Assembly: GCA_023014485.1 (NCBI GenBank)
Contig: JAJOZX010017340.1
Span: forward strand, 1 to 64,000
Source of the DNA: Bathynomus jamesi
Taxonomy: Eukaryota > Arthropoda > Malacostraca > Isopoda > Cirolanidae
Length of the DNA: 64,000 nucleotides
Direction: 5' to 3'
The translations under genes were made by a program, and so were the position numbers. Below, in pieces: positions 1 through 9,937 of this stretch. Under the pieces are notes generated by a model. It worked only from the letters and a program-made list of their open reading frames with translations. It was not told the origin of the DNA and did not search any database. Every line of letters begins with the position of its first letter. The first letter of the stretch is position 1.

Positions 1-69
1 ACTTGGAAAGAAAGAAACATCAATTGAGCTATCAGCTGTTAAAGTGTGTATACATTTTTTTGGGACGCC

Positions 70-72
<3 letters not shown>
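1..72 (-). mobile_element. Right terminus of a mariner-like element (family A), cut by the window edge
   Basis: These 72 bases match the end of the complete family A element at 28441-29345 and finish with the same terminal sequence GGGACGCCCTG followed by (TA)n. The rest of this copy lies left of the window. No coding sequence is left in this piece. Confidence 0.8.

Positions 73-115
<43 letters not shown>
73..115. repeat. (TA)n microsatellite
   Basis: Simple TA repeat abutting the mariner terminus. Similar tracts (20-80 bp) occur at about 4750, 5860, 7435, 8790, 14160, 23095, 25710, 28000, 29345, 29595, 46240, 48430, 55790, 56710, 56850, 58050, 58190, 59390, 59510, 63265 and 63585. Most abut a transposon terminus or a Penelope 3' end. 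They produce poly-Tyr/Ile open frames that are not genes. Confidence 0.95.
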
Positions 116-118
<3 letters not shown>

Positions 119-253
119 CAAACAACCACAGGGAAAAGGAAACACGAAGTCCGAGCGCTTTCGTGATATATTCACATTATCCTCCTTGATAATGTGAATA
201 TATCACGAAAGCGCTCGGACTTCGTGTTTCCTTTTCCCTGTGGTTGTTTGCTT
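116..253. repeat. Perfect 66-bp-arm palindrome, Penelope-tail-like
   Basis: Arms 116-181 and 188-253 are exact reverse complements around a 6-nt loop (182-187). The arm resembles the Penelope-like 3' tail seen at 54203-54277: both contain CACGAAAGCGCT or GACGAAAGCGCT followed by a TTTCCTTTTTCC-like stretch and end near TTATTCAT. I read it as an inverted dimer of that tail. Copy 2 is at 29424-29561. Confidence 0.8.
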
Positions 254-299
254 ATTCATAAGATCACGTGTTATTCTGTGATTTTAGTGCTATATATAT

Positions 300-1250
300 A
301 TATATATATATATACACATTAAATTTCTGTGTGATTCATGTACGGAGATTGGAAACTCGTTTGCGGAATTTAAAGAAATGGAACATATCAATGCGATAAA
401 GAAAGAGAGAATAATGGAAGGAAAAGATGACCAAAATGTCCCGAAGGAAAACGGTGTGGATGAGAAACAAATGAAAAGATAACACGAAAATAGACACTAC
501 TGTAAATAAAGAAAATAAACAGGTACGATCTGTGATGTGGTGAAACTACCAAACGAAGATAATGATAAAAAAGACGATAACTTAAAGCGTAGAGATTATC
601 GTATGAAAATATTATGCAAAATGGCATTGTAGATACAAGGACGGGTAATGTATCTAAGCACTTCCCACTTTATATAATTTCCATTAAAAAATAGAAATTG
701 TAAATTTAGCAAAAACTGCAATTTCCACCACCTTAGTATCTGCAAAACAGGTTTTGGCTGCTGAACTGTCGTGTTCCTTTCAGGGTAGAGGTAACGACAT
801 TTTTCCCCTACTTGCATCTCTGGTATTTTGCACAAGTTTTTGCGGATACTAAGATTGTGGAAATTGCAGTTTTTACAAATTTACAATTACACCGTCGAAA
901 TTCATACAGTTAAAGTCATGCAATTTTTGACAAAACTCGCACCTGATTGCTTCGTTTTTAGCTATTTTAAATTAGGTGAGAATTTGGACGCATGTTGTAT
1001 CATTTATTACTGCAATTGTTGAACATACTGTACACACACAGCTTATATATATAGCGTATATGTTACACACACGCCGTGCATAGAATAATGAACTCTTCTT
1101 TGAAAATTAAATCCACGATAGTTTCAATAAGTAATGGTAGATGACAAATACTATAGGTTTTATTTCATGATATTAACCCGACGTGAAAAGCGAGTCAATC
1201 TCGCAAAGAGGTCCCCAAATTATAGCTTCACCCATAAACTATCCACAAAG
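300..1250. repeat. Dispersed repeat with possible ORF1 remnants
   Basis: This stretch recurs in inverted orientation at about 13960-14960 and again at 29650-30600. Short frames suggest degenerate zinc-finger motifs. Near 14407 a frame reads CKIPEMQVGEKCRYFHPE, which resembles a CCCH finger; around 14860-15009 (minus) a frame contains FLCDSC. These could be remnants of a retroelement ORF1, but I do not recognise a family and no intact frame exists. Confidence 0.35.
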
Positions 1251-1400
1251 CAGAAAGCTCCTCTATACTTACGTCGTTTCTATACATTAATATACTGCGT
1301 GGTCATTGCAGTTAAATGTACATATTCACGATTTGCGAGGGTGCCCTCTCAGGGCATTGGTTTCTGCCCTATGTAGGAGACTTACGACTTCTGACTGATC

Positions 1401-1477
1401 GAGGCCCGTGGTGTATTGGATAGCATATCTGACCGGCAATCGGAAGATCCTGGGTTCGATTCCCGGGCGGTTACCTC
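1401..1477 (+). repeat. tRNA-derived sequence (SINE-like head or tRNA pseudogene)
   Basis: A cloverleaf-like core is visible: a D-arm with an A-box-like sequence, an anticodon stem TCTGA/TCGGA around the loop CCGGCAA, and a T-arm with a perfect B box (GGTTCGATTCC). The acceptor strands do not pair well and position 33 is C, not U, so a working tRNA is unlikely. Arg-like resemblance is in the D and variable regions. Flanking sequence shared with 15988-16380 shows it is part of a longer tandemly arranged unit of about 265 bp. Confidence 0.65.
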
Positions 1478-1990
1478 ATTTTTCATTTGTTCGTTATTTC
1501 TCTTCCTCGTGTGCAGAACGCTCCTCTATACTTACGTCGTTTCTATACATATATATAATATATATTTTTTTTTGTTACTAAATTCTCTCAAATTTTCTTT
1601 TTTCTTTCTTGCTTTACTTAAAGAACAGTATTGAAAACATGGCGTCATTCAATGGAAAAATATTTGCAAACTATATTCTATATTATTATGAAATTTGGAT
1701 CAACCTCATTTCTTGGGCTGGATTCTGTGTATGTTTTGTATTATGTACTGCAACTCAAAATATACTTTTAATTTATAGTATTTTTTGGGAACAAAACTAC
1801 CGAGAAGTTAGTGTACAATAATTTTGAAAGTGTGACTGTGATGGAAAATACACTGGAACCAAATAAATATATATTAGTTACCCATCGAAATTTTATATCA
1901 TTTCAGATTTTAAAACTTTAAAAAAAATATTAATATCTTGATTAACTTTTATACAATATTTGCTAATAAAAATATTCTGACTGACTGAAA

Positions 1991-2341
1991 GGTCGATTGG
2001 TCGATTGTCGTGTGGCCTCGCTGGAGGTAGAGATCTTTTCTCTTCCATCCTCCGAGAAGGTGTCGGTGGTTCTGCTATCGGCATCTGTTGTCACTTTTTT
2101 AGGGGGTCTGCTTCCCTCTTGTGAGGTTAGTAGGCCTCGGGGTTCGAATCCCCAAATCTACACAAAAGAGCCTGCTCTTAACGCCTGCGCGTGCCTGGTT
2201 GAGCCCGGGCGCCTGTCTTCTTCTACTCACGCTCTCGTTTCTGTTCCACTCTTTCTCTATTTGTTTCCCATTTCTTCGTCTGTTCCAGTTTCTCTTCTTC
2301 ACTATCTTCTTTCTTGGTCACATCGACCGTGGTCATCGACC
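1991..2341 (+). mobile_element. SINE-like element (SINE-2), copy
   Basis: About 350 bp matching the unit at 13441-13790, which has clear target-site duplications. It contains a B-box match (GGTTCGAATCC) and a CT-rich 3' half. Here the tail is changed to a short inverted CATCGACC/GGTCGATG-like sequence instead of the (TCGA)n tail. No convincing target-site duplication is seen for this copy. The long open frames on both strands are incidental. Confidence 0.6.
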
Positions 2342-3040
2342 AATAAAAATAGAAGGTATTTACTGAATAGTTGCATATTTTTACTGTAATTTTATTTTTG
2401 TGTGTTAAGAAACGCTATTGTAATATAGAATTAAGTTTTTGTTTATTGATCCAAAGTTTTGTATACTAATTTCTTTGTTGTTTTGTTCCCATATGATACT
2501 ATAAAAATATATTTTAAGTTGTACAACATAATATGAAAGACACACGCAATCCAGCCTGAGAAATAAAAATTAAATAGGTAAAAATACTGTAGGGCCTTAA
2601 AAGTTAGGCTTTTGTGGTGATAAGGGTCAGTTTTTAGTTTTCTGGAACCAGTTATCCTTATAACATGTAAAGTATGACCCCTTTAACCGAAGTTCCACTA
2701 TGTGAGATGTTTTTTTGGAACCAATTAATCTCGGATATCGGGGGTCCACTATAGTTTATTCAGTTCGAAGCGGATCTATCGGGTCTTAAAAAGTTAAACG
2801 ACAGACAATTAATGAGTATTTTTTAATTTAATAAGCCATGATAATTTGTTTACAATTTGTCTCCTCTCTTTTCCCACTCATAAGTGAAGCCGATTCATTT
2901 AAAGAGGTGGAGCTTAAGTGTTCATTGGGATGAATTTCATAAGGAACAATCCACTTCCCATTAAAGGCAATTATTCAAAATTATATAAGTTTTGTTTTTA
3001 GTTTTACGATAAATTCGTTTTCTTTCTTAAATGAAAATGA
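2342..3040. other. Non-coding interval
   Basis: A+T-rich sequence without a credible open frame. It includes a block (about 2745-2990) that recurs near 10860-11090 and 16615-16770, so this is dispersed-repeat debris rather than unique DNA. Confidence 0.6.
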
Positions 3041-3523
3041 GGTACTTGTGGGTTATCTGTCGCCACTTTTTAATATACCTATTGGTTATCTGTTTCCACT
3101 TTTTACTTGTGGGTCATTTATTTTTTAGTTAGGTTAGGTTAGGTTAGGTTAGTGTGTGGTTAGGTTAGTCAAGAGAGTTGCAGCAGAGCGGTTGGGAACT
3201 TGAACGATGAAGCAGTCGTTTGTTTCACGGCAAATTCCTCCGAACATCCATTGTTGTGGTAAAATGCGTCCGGCATTGTTTTTACGCCTCGTGAACAGGC
3301 TCTCATCGATCTCAACCACTATTCCTTCTAACCTAACCTAACCTAACCTAACCTAACACTAACCTAACTTAACCACACACTAACCTAACCTAACCACACA
3401 CTAACCTAACCACACACTAACCTAACCTAACCTAACTAAAAAATAAATGACCCACAAGTAAAAAGTGGAAACAGATAACCAATAGGTATATTAAAAAGTG
3501 GCGACAGATAAACCACAAGTACC
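3041..3523 (-). mobile_element. Merlin-derived non-autonomous element M1 with TTAGG arrays in its inverted repeats
   Basis: Inverted repeats of about 115 bp (3041-3155 and 3405-3523) start with GGTACTTGTG and contain short (TTAGG)n or (CCTAA)n arrays at their inner ends. The roughly 200-bp centre encodes a fragment of an ISXO2/Merlin transposase. Deletion of the rest of the gene makes this a MITE-like derivative. Target-site duplications were not identified. Copy 2 is 32394-32870. Confidence 0.7.
3170..3316 (-). pseudogene. Merlin/ISXO2-like transposase, central DDE fragment
   Basis: The minus strand from 3316 reads VEIDESLFTRRKNNAGR, then WMFGGICRETND and VPNRSAATLL. This is the characteristic core of the ISXO2-like DDE domain (IS1595/IS1016 group; Merlin in animals), with the first catalytic Asp in the EID motif. 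Only about 49 residues remain of a protein usually around 250-300 residues, so it cannot be active. It lies between TTAGG-containing inverted repeats. The identical fragment is at 32522-32668. Confidence 0.75.
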
Positions 3524-4470
3524 GAAAATGATAATTGTTGTCCAGTTTTGAATTTAGAGTAACTTTTCTAAAAAAAATTGGGACATGGATTTCCTTTATT
3601 ATTATTATTATTATTATTGTTATTATCATTATTATTATTATTACTATTATTATTAATAATAACAATATTGTACTGTAATTGGTCAATCGAATTCAAATTT
3701 AATATGTAAAGAAAATTTTCGGGGATCAAAGATAAGAAATTATCTATTCGTTAAGCTTAGAGACATTGCAAACCATAAGAATGTTTTAAAAACTAAAACC
3801 AACCTACAGTTCGAGCCTCATTCTTACACTTAAAGCTAAGGAATTAAAATGATAGCATCAGCAATTTGAAATAAGCCTCTTAACAAATGTATATTACAAA
3901 CAAAAGTCACTCGGTAATTATGATACTAAAAATTGAAAGTATGTCTTGGTTTCTTGGATGAAAAATACACTAGAACTAAATAAATATATATTAGTTACCC
4001 TTTGAAAATTTTATTTCATTTCAGATTTTTAAACTTTTAAAAGTAAATCAATATCTTGATTAACCTTTCTTAAAAAAAAAAGAAATTAACAATTAAATTT
4101 TTAAAATTGAATATATGCTCATGAATGAATATATATTCTTTAGAACAAGTTCTAATTTTTTATTTTTTGCTTAAAATAAATTAATGTAATAGTACCATAG
4201 TGGATTAAAACTATGGGAAGGTTAAATACAATAACTTATAGCAATCAACAAAAATTTAATTTCATAACTCAATTTGGCCTTTAACTACACCTACACGCTA
4301 AGATAAAATTAGTTTTTATTCATAGTCAACCAACTAAAAAATTAAACAATGTACGTACCTTTATCTAATTTCTTTAATAGTTTCACTTTTTTCATAATTG
4401 TAAGCGTAATATGGTTACCTTTTGATACACTGTCTCCCCTTGACATGTCACTAAGCAATGATCTCTTCTT
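3524..4470. other. Non-coding interval with (ATT)n
   Basis: Contains an ATT/ATA trinucleotide tract (about 3596-3665) and A+T-rich sequence related to 11790-12200 and 17280-17600. No gene supported. Confidence 0.6.
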
Positions 4471-4750
4471 AGATGCCATAACGAGGGTAAAATAAATGTG
4501 AAACACGAAAAAATATTCCTCGGGGTGCTACAATGCTCACGCTGAAAGCTTGACAAAAAGAGTGGCAGGCGTGAAGCGTGACCAACTCTAGGGCCTCGGA
4601 CACCGGAGTGGCGAGTTTTTGAACTACTCCCGCTCTTTCCAAATTTCGGAGGCTTTGCCGGATGTCAGAGAAATCTGGGATCTTGAGAAAATTTTTCGAA
4701 CAACTGGTGGAACCGGCTTTCAGAATTCCGGATCCTCGAGGTTGCACACA

Positions 4751-4781
<31 letters not shown>

Positions 4782-5050
4782 GCTGATAAAATGTATTTGT
4801 CCGTTCACCCGCAGCAACTGAACGCTATTACAGAGCTTTAACGTGTTTGAAACAATGCATGAAGGATTTATTTGCATGACTTGAGGAAGATATAATATTA
4901 TCTTATTTATTTATTTATTTATTTTTAAAAAAGATGTAATTTTATTCATCTTAACTCCCTTCTCAATAGTGCATTACAATGAAACATTATAATCACTGTA
5001 CTGTGGTACACCCTGTTTTATTTATATTAAGGACCAATGATAATAAAAGA

Positions 5051-5082
<32 letters not shown>

Positions 5083-5150
5083 CTGAGGAGCACTCACCAA
5101 TTTTGGGAGGGTAAAAAAAGCAAAATAATTCTTGGCAAGTAAAACGTTAA
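4471..5150. repeat. Dispersed repeat R4470
   Basis: A roughly 680-bp family recurring at 15690-15965 (partial), 22411-23060, 28060-28435 (inverted, partial), 33810-34490 and 43970-44245 (partial). An internal (TA)n tract separates a left half, with an open frame that looks incidental, from a right half ending in an (ATT)n tract. No transposon protein is recognisable. Confidence 0.6.
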
Positions 5151-5154
5151 TATA

Positions 5155-5454
5155 TTGTTTTCGCTTTGCAAAGCGAACTATATTGGCAGTACCATCCGCC
5201 ATTATCAAACAAGAGTGGACGAGCACCGAGGGATTTCTACAAGAACTTCACAGCCCTTGAACAAACCTTCCAAATCAGCAATAAGGGATCACTGCCACCT
5301 CCACAACCACCCGTTACTTTCCTCCAATTTCAAAATCATTAATTCAGCCAACCAACTAATCGACCTCCGCATACTTGAGTCCCTTTATATCCTCAGTTTC
5401 CAGCCAACCCTCAACGATTACAGTTCCGCTTTCAATTTAAACATTGCCAAATAA
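5155..5454 (+). pseudogene. Penelope GIY-YIG endonuclease fragment
   Basis: A 99-residue frame contains the YIG half of the nuclease motif (ANYIGST), then RHYQTRVDEH with the conserved Arg, and a Penelope-like C-terminal region ending in LRILESLYI. The GIY half and the whole reverse transcriptase are absent upstream, where R4470 sequence begins. The ATG used is inside the domain and not a natural start. In copy 2 (34497 onward) a one-base loss and a small deletion break the frame. Confidence 0.6.
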
Positions 5455-5783
5455 ACTCTCAAAAGAAATCCACCATCACTCCGCCCGGCTCCATCTTCCT
5501 AATATGGAATTCTTTCAACAGGCAACCATTCCTCTGTATAATTAGTCTCTCATTACGTTAACAATCTGGTAAGAAACCCTTCAATTCTGTTTCACCTAAA
5601 CCGTTTTATATTTTATTTATTGTCCATACTTTTATACTTTATATCATTTAATTTTTAATCTTTTAATTTAATATATATTGTAACTTGCTATTAATTCTCG
5701 CTAATTGTTGCGCCATTTTAATTTGTTGTTCGTTTTTATTTATTATACTTATTTATTTCTATTTGTTTTTAAACTTTTTAGCA

Positions 5784-5813
5784 CTGATGATGGAAATTGA
5801 ATTTTTCCGAAAC
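5784..5813 (+). ncRNA. Hammerhead-ribozyme-like motif in Penelope 3' tail
   Basis: CTGATGA (5784-5790) is followed by a hairpin GGAAA...TTTCC as stem II, then GAAAC and GTC. Penelope-like elements are known to carry minimal type I hammerheads in their terminal repeats. Stem III is essentially absent here, as in other minimal forms, so self-cleavage is uncertain. Confidence 0.45.
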
Positions 5814-5858
5814 GTCTGTTAATAAACATGTACCATCTTTTCGTCCTCTTATTCCTCG

Positions 5859-5898
<40 letters not shown>

Positions 5899-5904
5899 TT
5901 CACG

Positions 5905-6035
5905 ACTTAACCTTACCAATAGTTAGGTCAACTGTACGCCCTTGACGATTGGTTAGGTTAAGTCGTGATATTTTCGTTAGTTAGCCTTATAAGGCTAACT
6001 ATCGAAGGCTGGGGGCCCTGATCTTCAGGTGATCC
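5905..6035. repeat. Hairpin-forming repeat with TTAGG-like motifs
   Basis: Contains AACCTTACCAATAGTTAGGT facing ACGATTGGTTAGGTTAAGTC, and an inner palindrome TTAGTTAGCCTTATAAGGCTAACTA-like at 5980-6003. The full-length form is at 47570-47776, where about 95-bp arms pair. Related sequence also lies inside the Merlin derivative near 10390-10450. Confidence 0.55.
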
Positions 6036-6203
6036 AAACTATTATCTAATTGTAATAACCTTGAAGTAAATCCACAGTCTTATTATCATCTTTGAACGAT
6101 TCTGAGATCAAAAGCACGATTAAAACATAAACACGTCAACAAAACTCAATCGTATTCGTGCACTCCAAAGGCACCAACATCTCGACCCACTTAACAAGAT
6201 GAA

Positions 6204-6540
6204 ATGGTTGGAATGCAAACCAAGTATTCCACCCGTTTCAATGAACCTTTAGCCTTGTATGTGTGTGTGTATGTATGTATGTATGTATATATGTATGTAT
6301 ATATTAGATTGGTTGATTTATACCCAGAAACCATTATTTTCATGAAGCTTAAATTTGACCTAAAAAAAGAGATCAGAGGGTTTTTAGAGAGTGTTTTGAA
6401 AAGAGACAAAGATAAGATGGTTTATACCAAGAAAAGTGAGTTAATCGTATTTTTAAGAGGGTTAATAAAAGACATTATCTTTGTGAGAATCCATGAATTA
6501 TATATAACACGTTTAGAAATGAGGTTTGGTAATCTGTAAT
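6204..6540 (+). other. Unrecognised open frame in the duplicated block
   Basis: An open frame of 111 codons starts in a (TATG)n microsatellite and ends in a lysine-rich stretch. The non-microsatellite part (about 6310-6540) recurs at about 35480-35715 (frame broken) and 48000-48272 (open). It could be a remnant of a retroelement or nothing; no domain is recognised. Confidence 0.2.
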
Positions 6541-6704
6541 AAAAGTAAAACGATCTGTAAGTAAACATTTATGGATTTTATTTTATTCTTTGGTACCTTG
6601 CCTCACAATATAACTTAAACCTTAATTATTAAGACAAACTGAAAGAACAACATAATGTTTTTAAATGTTCCTCTATCGTTGTACCATACGGTATCATATA
6701 TATA

Positions 6705-7431
6705 CAGGGTGGGCCAAAAGTCTGGATCCATAGGAAAATATTTATTTTAATACATAAATTACAACAAATGGTAAATACTTAAAATGAATATCAACTTTAA
6801 CTCGTAAGTGCGTATCCGTGATACTGTACAGTAGTTCGTACTCCAGTATAAATACTCAAATACTTTTTTTATTTGAGCCCAGAAATGGCTTCGAATCTAA
6901 CAACAGAAGACCCGGTAGAACTTGTGCTCATGTACGCAAGACAGGGCGCTACACAGAGAAGTTGCTACCGAATTCAATAGAAATCATCCTGATAAGCATC
7001 CAGTAACACATGCGACTGTTGGCAAGTTGTTTAAACGTTTCAAAGAAACAGGAAGTGTACATGATCGACGGCGTTCTGGTCATCCAAAAACTGCAACTGA
7101 TGAAAATACCTCTGCAATGGTATGTGAAACTTTAACGAATAGTCCAGTAAAGTCAACAAGAAGATTATCAAATGAAACACGCATCTCGAGAACATCAATT
7201 CGAAGAATTATTAAAAATCATAAATTCCATCCCTAAGTGTCTCGATGTCAGAGGCTGCCAATTTGAGCATTTGTTATAATTTGTTGTTTATACTGGAGTA
7301 CGAACCACTGTACAGTATCATGGATACGCATTTACGAGTTAAAGTTGATATTCATTTTAAGTATTTACCATTTGTTGTAATTTATGTATTAAAATAAATA
7401 TTTTCCTATGGATCCAGACTTTTGGCCCACC

Positions 7432-7434
<3 letters not shown>
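6705..7434 (+). mobile_element. Mariner-like non-autonomous element (family B), 730 bp
   Basis: Both ends show long inverted repeats of about 150 bp beginning CAGGGTGGGCCAAAAGTCTG, abutting TA on each side. The interior holds only the DNA-binding half of a transposase. Copy 2 (35881-36610) is also 730 bp; copy 3 has an empty site near 48430. A roughly 30-bp sequence (TGTTCCTCTATCGTTGTACC...) is duplicated on both sides of the element and present once in copy 3. Confidence 0.85.
6884..7236 (+). pseudogene. Mariner transposase N-terminal HTH fragment (family B)
   Basis: The frame starting with MASNLTTEDPVEL at 6884 runs into a frameshift near 6940. A second frame then continues with FNRNHPDKHPVTHATVGKLF and RRSGHPKTATDE, typical of the paired helix-turn-helix DNA-binding region of Tc1/mariner transposases (DUF4817-like N-terminus). 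It stops after NHKFHP, before any of the three catalytic acidic residues. The protein may bind the long inverted repeats but cannot cut. An identical broken copy is at 36060-36412. Confidence 0.7.
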
Positions 7435-7479
<45 letters not shown>

Positions 7480-7517
7480 TGTATATATATATGTTCCTCT
7501 ATCGTTGTACCATACGG

Positions 7518-7555
<38 letters not shown>

Positions 7556-7564
7556 CCTGATATA

Positions 7565-8785
7565 CAGGGTGGGGCAAAAGTCGCTTTCTGATTTGAAATG
7601 TCTGTAATTTTCTAATGTGTGATTTTTTTTTTTCCAGATTTAATTAAAGAACGAGCCCTGAAGTTTTATTATGAATAAGTACACTCCGCATCAGCGTGCC
7701 AATATTGTGGCAATTTATTGGAGAAACAATTCATCAATTATACGGACGCAGCGAGAATACTGTCGTGTTTACAATACAAGAACTCCTCCAACAGCACCAG
7801 CGATTCCAAGCTTGATTTCTCGATTTATGGCATCGGGTACAACGGGAGACTCGAGGCGTTCTGGTAGACCTCGAAGTAGTCGCTCCCGAGACTCTATCGA
7901 TCGAGTAAGGCAGGATGTAGACGACAACCCACAATCCTCAACACGGAGACGCGCTACTCATTCACGGATTGAACGACGGTCCCTGCGGCGAATTTTGACA
8001 GAAGATTTGGGTCTTTTTCCTTATAAGATACAGCTGGTGCAACAACTAAAGCCGATAGACCATCAATTACGCCTACAATACAGCCGTAATATTCTCAATC
8101 TTGCAGAACAAGACAATGACTTCATATCGAATTTCATGATGAGCGACGAAACACACTTTCATTTGACGGGCTATGTTAATAAACAAAATTGCAGATTCTG
8201 GTGTTCCCAAACTCCGCATATTATTCATTAGAGGACTCTGCACTCACTTCGCGTAACTGTTTGGTGTGGAATTACCATTGCAAAAATAATCGGTCCCTAT
8301 TTTTTTGAGGACGATGAGGGAAATGCCGAAACTGTTAATGGAGAACGATACAGAGTGATGATCAGAAACTTTTTAAAACCTAAGATGCAGCAGCTGAGTC
8401 ATGAAGAACGACAGAATGTTGTTTCAACAGGACGGTGCTACGGCACACGGCACGCCAAACAATTGCCCTTTTAGAGACTGTTTTTCCAAATCGTCTTTTC
8501 ACGCGATTTGGCGTTTTGATTTGGCCACCACGCTCATCCGATTTATCGGCCACAGATTTTTTCCTATGGGATTATCTTAAAGAACATGTCTATGCCAATA
8601 AACCGAAAACCTTCGAAGAGTTGAAAAACAACATTAGGCGGGAAATAAACGGTGTACCCCAAGAAGTTTTAAATAGAGTAATGGACAGTGCACTAGAAAG
8701 AGCGAGGATTTGCGAACGCAATAATGGCGGTCATCTACAAGATATTATTTTTCATGCATAATGGAGATAAAATTCGATTCAGTAA

Positions 8786-8790
<5 letters not shown>
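7565..8790 (+). mobile_element. Mariner-like element (family C, DD41D), right end missing
   Basis: The left end CAGGGTGGGGCAAAAGTCGC abuts TA. A transposase pseudogene fills the element, but no matching right inverted repeat follows; the sequence runs into (TA)n at about 8790. Further copies are at 36747-37975 and 48488-49690. Immediately left is CACACCCTGATATA, perhaps the last bases of another element's right end. Confidence 0.75.
7671..8761 (+). pseudogene. DD41D mariner-type transposase, broken
   Basis: Residues after the ATG at 7671 form a helix-turn-helix region with GRPRSSRSRDS linker, then MMSDETHFHL with the first catalytic Asp. An in-frame stop at 8229-8231 interrupts it, and a frameshift lies near 8425. 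The second frame carries the third Asp in DLSATDFFLWDYLKEHVY. Copy 2 keeps the second Asp in LFQQDGATAHTA; counting from it to the Asp of ATDFF gives 41 residues between, so the spacing is DD41D, as in rosa-type relatives, not DD34D. In copy 1 a 2-nt loss removes part of this block. It is inactive in all three copies. Confidence 0.75.
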
Positions 8791-8834
<44 letters not shown>

Positions 8835-8982
8835 TTAAACGAGCGATATGGAAGGAGGGACTTCATGAAGGACAAATAAAATGCGATTACGAATTATAAA
8901 ATTTATGGCGGTGGAAATTTATATTTGATTATAATACAGTATATAATTTCTGAAGAATGGGAAAATCGTAAATCGGTGAATA

Positions 8983-9595
8983 GGGGTCTTTTCGGTTTTA
9001 GGTCCGGCATTGGATTTTTTCCACGTTTTTGGTATAGAGGTAGATTTTTACGCTGATTCCATTTCTGCAATCCGTTTCTTGGAGAAATAAACACGAAAAA
9101 CGTTATGGCCCAAAACTTGTATTCAAATATCCACCTATACTTAACCTAACCTACCCTACCTTACCCTAACCTACCCTACCCTACCCAAACCTAACCTAAC
9201 CTAACCTAACATGCGTATGAACGCATCGAACAACTCGAACGGTACAGCATTCGACGTGAAACCAACTCAAACGCGGTAACAAGCGCGGGTGTGGTACGCA
9301 CCGTTCCATGATCGACTCGTATCTCTGCGAGTTTCTCTGGCGTCGCCGACACGCAGGCAAAGATCTAGTGCGCCAAATGCTGAACGATATTGCGCAGCAG
9401 TTTGACAAGTAGCAAACTTTGGTTTGTGTTCCGTTCTGTGTTCTGGAAACCTGTAAACGTAATAAAGTTGCACATAACTTTTTCCGTGTTTATTTCTCCA
9501 AGAAACGGATTGTGGAAATGGAATCAGCGTAAAAATCTACGTTTATACCAAACATATGAAAAAAATCCAATGCCGACCTAAAACCAAAAAGATCC
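8983..9595 (+). mobile_element. Merlin-derived non-autonomous element M2
   Basis: Inverted repeats of about 125 bp begin GGGGTCTTTTCGG on the left (8983) and end AAAAAGATCC on the right (9595). The interior has (CCTAA)n-type arrays at about 9137-9210 and then a Merlin transposase C-terminal fragment. Ends resemble those of M3 (GGGGTCTTTTCCG). Copies: 38136-38749 and 49872-50485. Confidence 0.65.
9263..9412 (+). pseudogene. Merlin/ISXO2-like transposase, C-terminal fragment
   Basis: The plus strand reads KRGNKRGCGTHRSMIDSYL, then CEFLWRRRHAGKDLV and ends MLNDIAQQFDK with a TAG at 9410-9412. The block of SY-L-EFLWRR followed by a DI-rich helix is the usual end of ISXO2-like/Merlin transposases. 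About 49 residues remain; the zinc ribbon and catalytic core are missing. Because the stop is natural, this is the true C-terminus. Same fragment at 38416-38565 and 50152-50301. The minus-strand open frame over this interval is a shadow. Confidence 0.7.
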
Positions 9596-9937
9596 GTAAA
9601 GGGTAACGTATAATATTGTTCCGTTTGTGACATTGCAAGTAATCAATCTTGGTAACAGTTGCTTTGGTACTTTTCCCATTATTAGCTACAGATTAGAAGA
9701 AAATCATACGTAAAATCATACATATCACAAGATTTCTTCTATTTCAACTTCATCGTAATTCCTTTTATGAGTTTTGATGATACGATCGTTCTCTCATTTC
9801 GGCTGAGAAACTCAGATGGAAACTTTCTTTTCTACAAAACTGGTCTTGAGAGAAATCAGTTTAAAAAACGTCAATATACAACTCAAATCCTCTCATCAAC
9901 CGTTTTCACATTCTACCCTCCAAAAAATACATCCTCA

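Larger units (their letters stand above)
5135..5861 (+). mobile_element. Penelope-like element, 5'-truncated tail (PLE-1)
   Basis: A GIY-YIG endonuclease C-terminal frame (5155-5454) is followed by about 330 bp of A+T-rich 3' UTR, a hammerhead-like core (5784-5813) and an end at a (TA)n tract. The reverse transcriptase is missing. The duplicate (34490-35133) is cut inside the hammerhead-like motif, with a fused deletion. Confidence 0.65.

Noticed and set aside
3..197. Open frames rich in Tyr-Ile repeats (here and at about 7422, 29216-29830, 36565, 58155)
   Set aside because: They are translations of (TA)n tracts and have no coding features.
1401..1477. A functional tRNA gene
   Set aside because: The acceptor stem does not pair, U33 is missing and the segment is part of a repeated unit.
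2099..2389. Protein-coding gene in SINE-2 (long frames on both strands, repeated at 13449-13803, 31347-31737, 41747-42150 and 54314-54771)
   Set aside because: The frames follow a repeat with target duplications and a B box; no domain, and frame boundaries differ between copies.
3127..3440. A chromosome end (telomere)
   Set aside because: Only a few TTAGG units, inverted on the two sides of a small element and surrounded by other sequence.
9196..9473. Minus-strand frames of 68-70 codons
   Set aside because: They lie opposite the Merlin C-terminal fragment, which has recognisable motifs on the plus strand.
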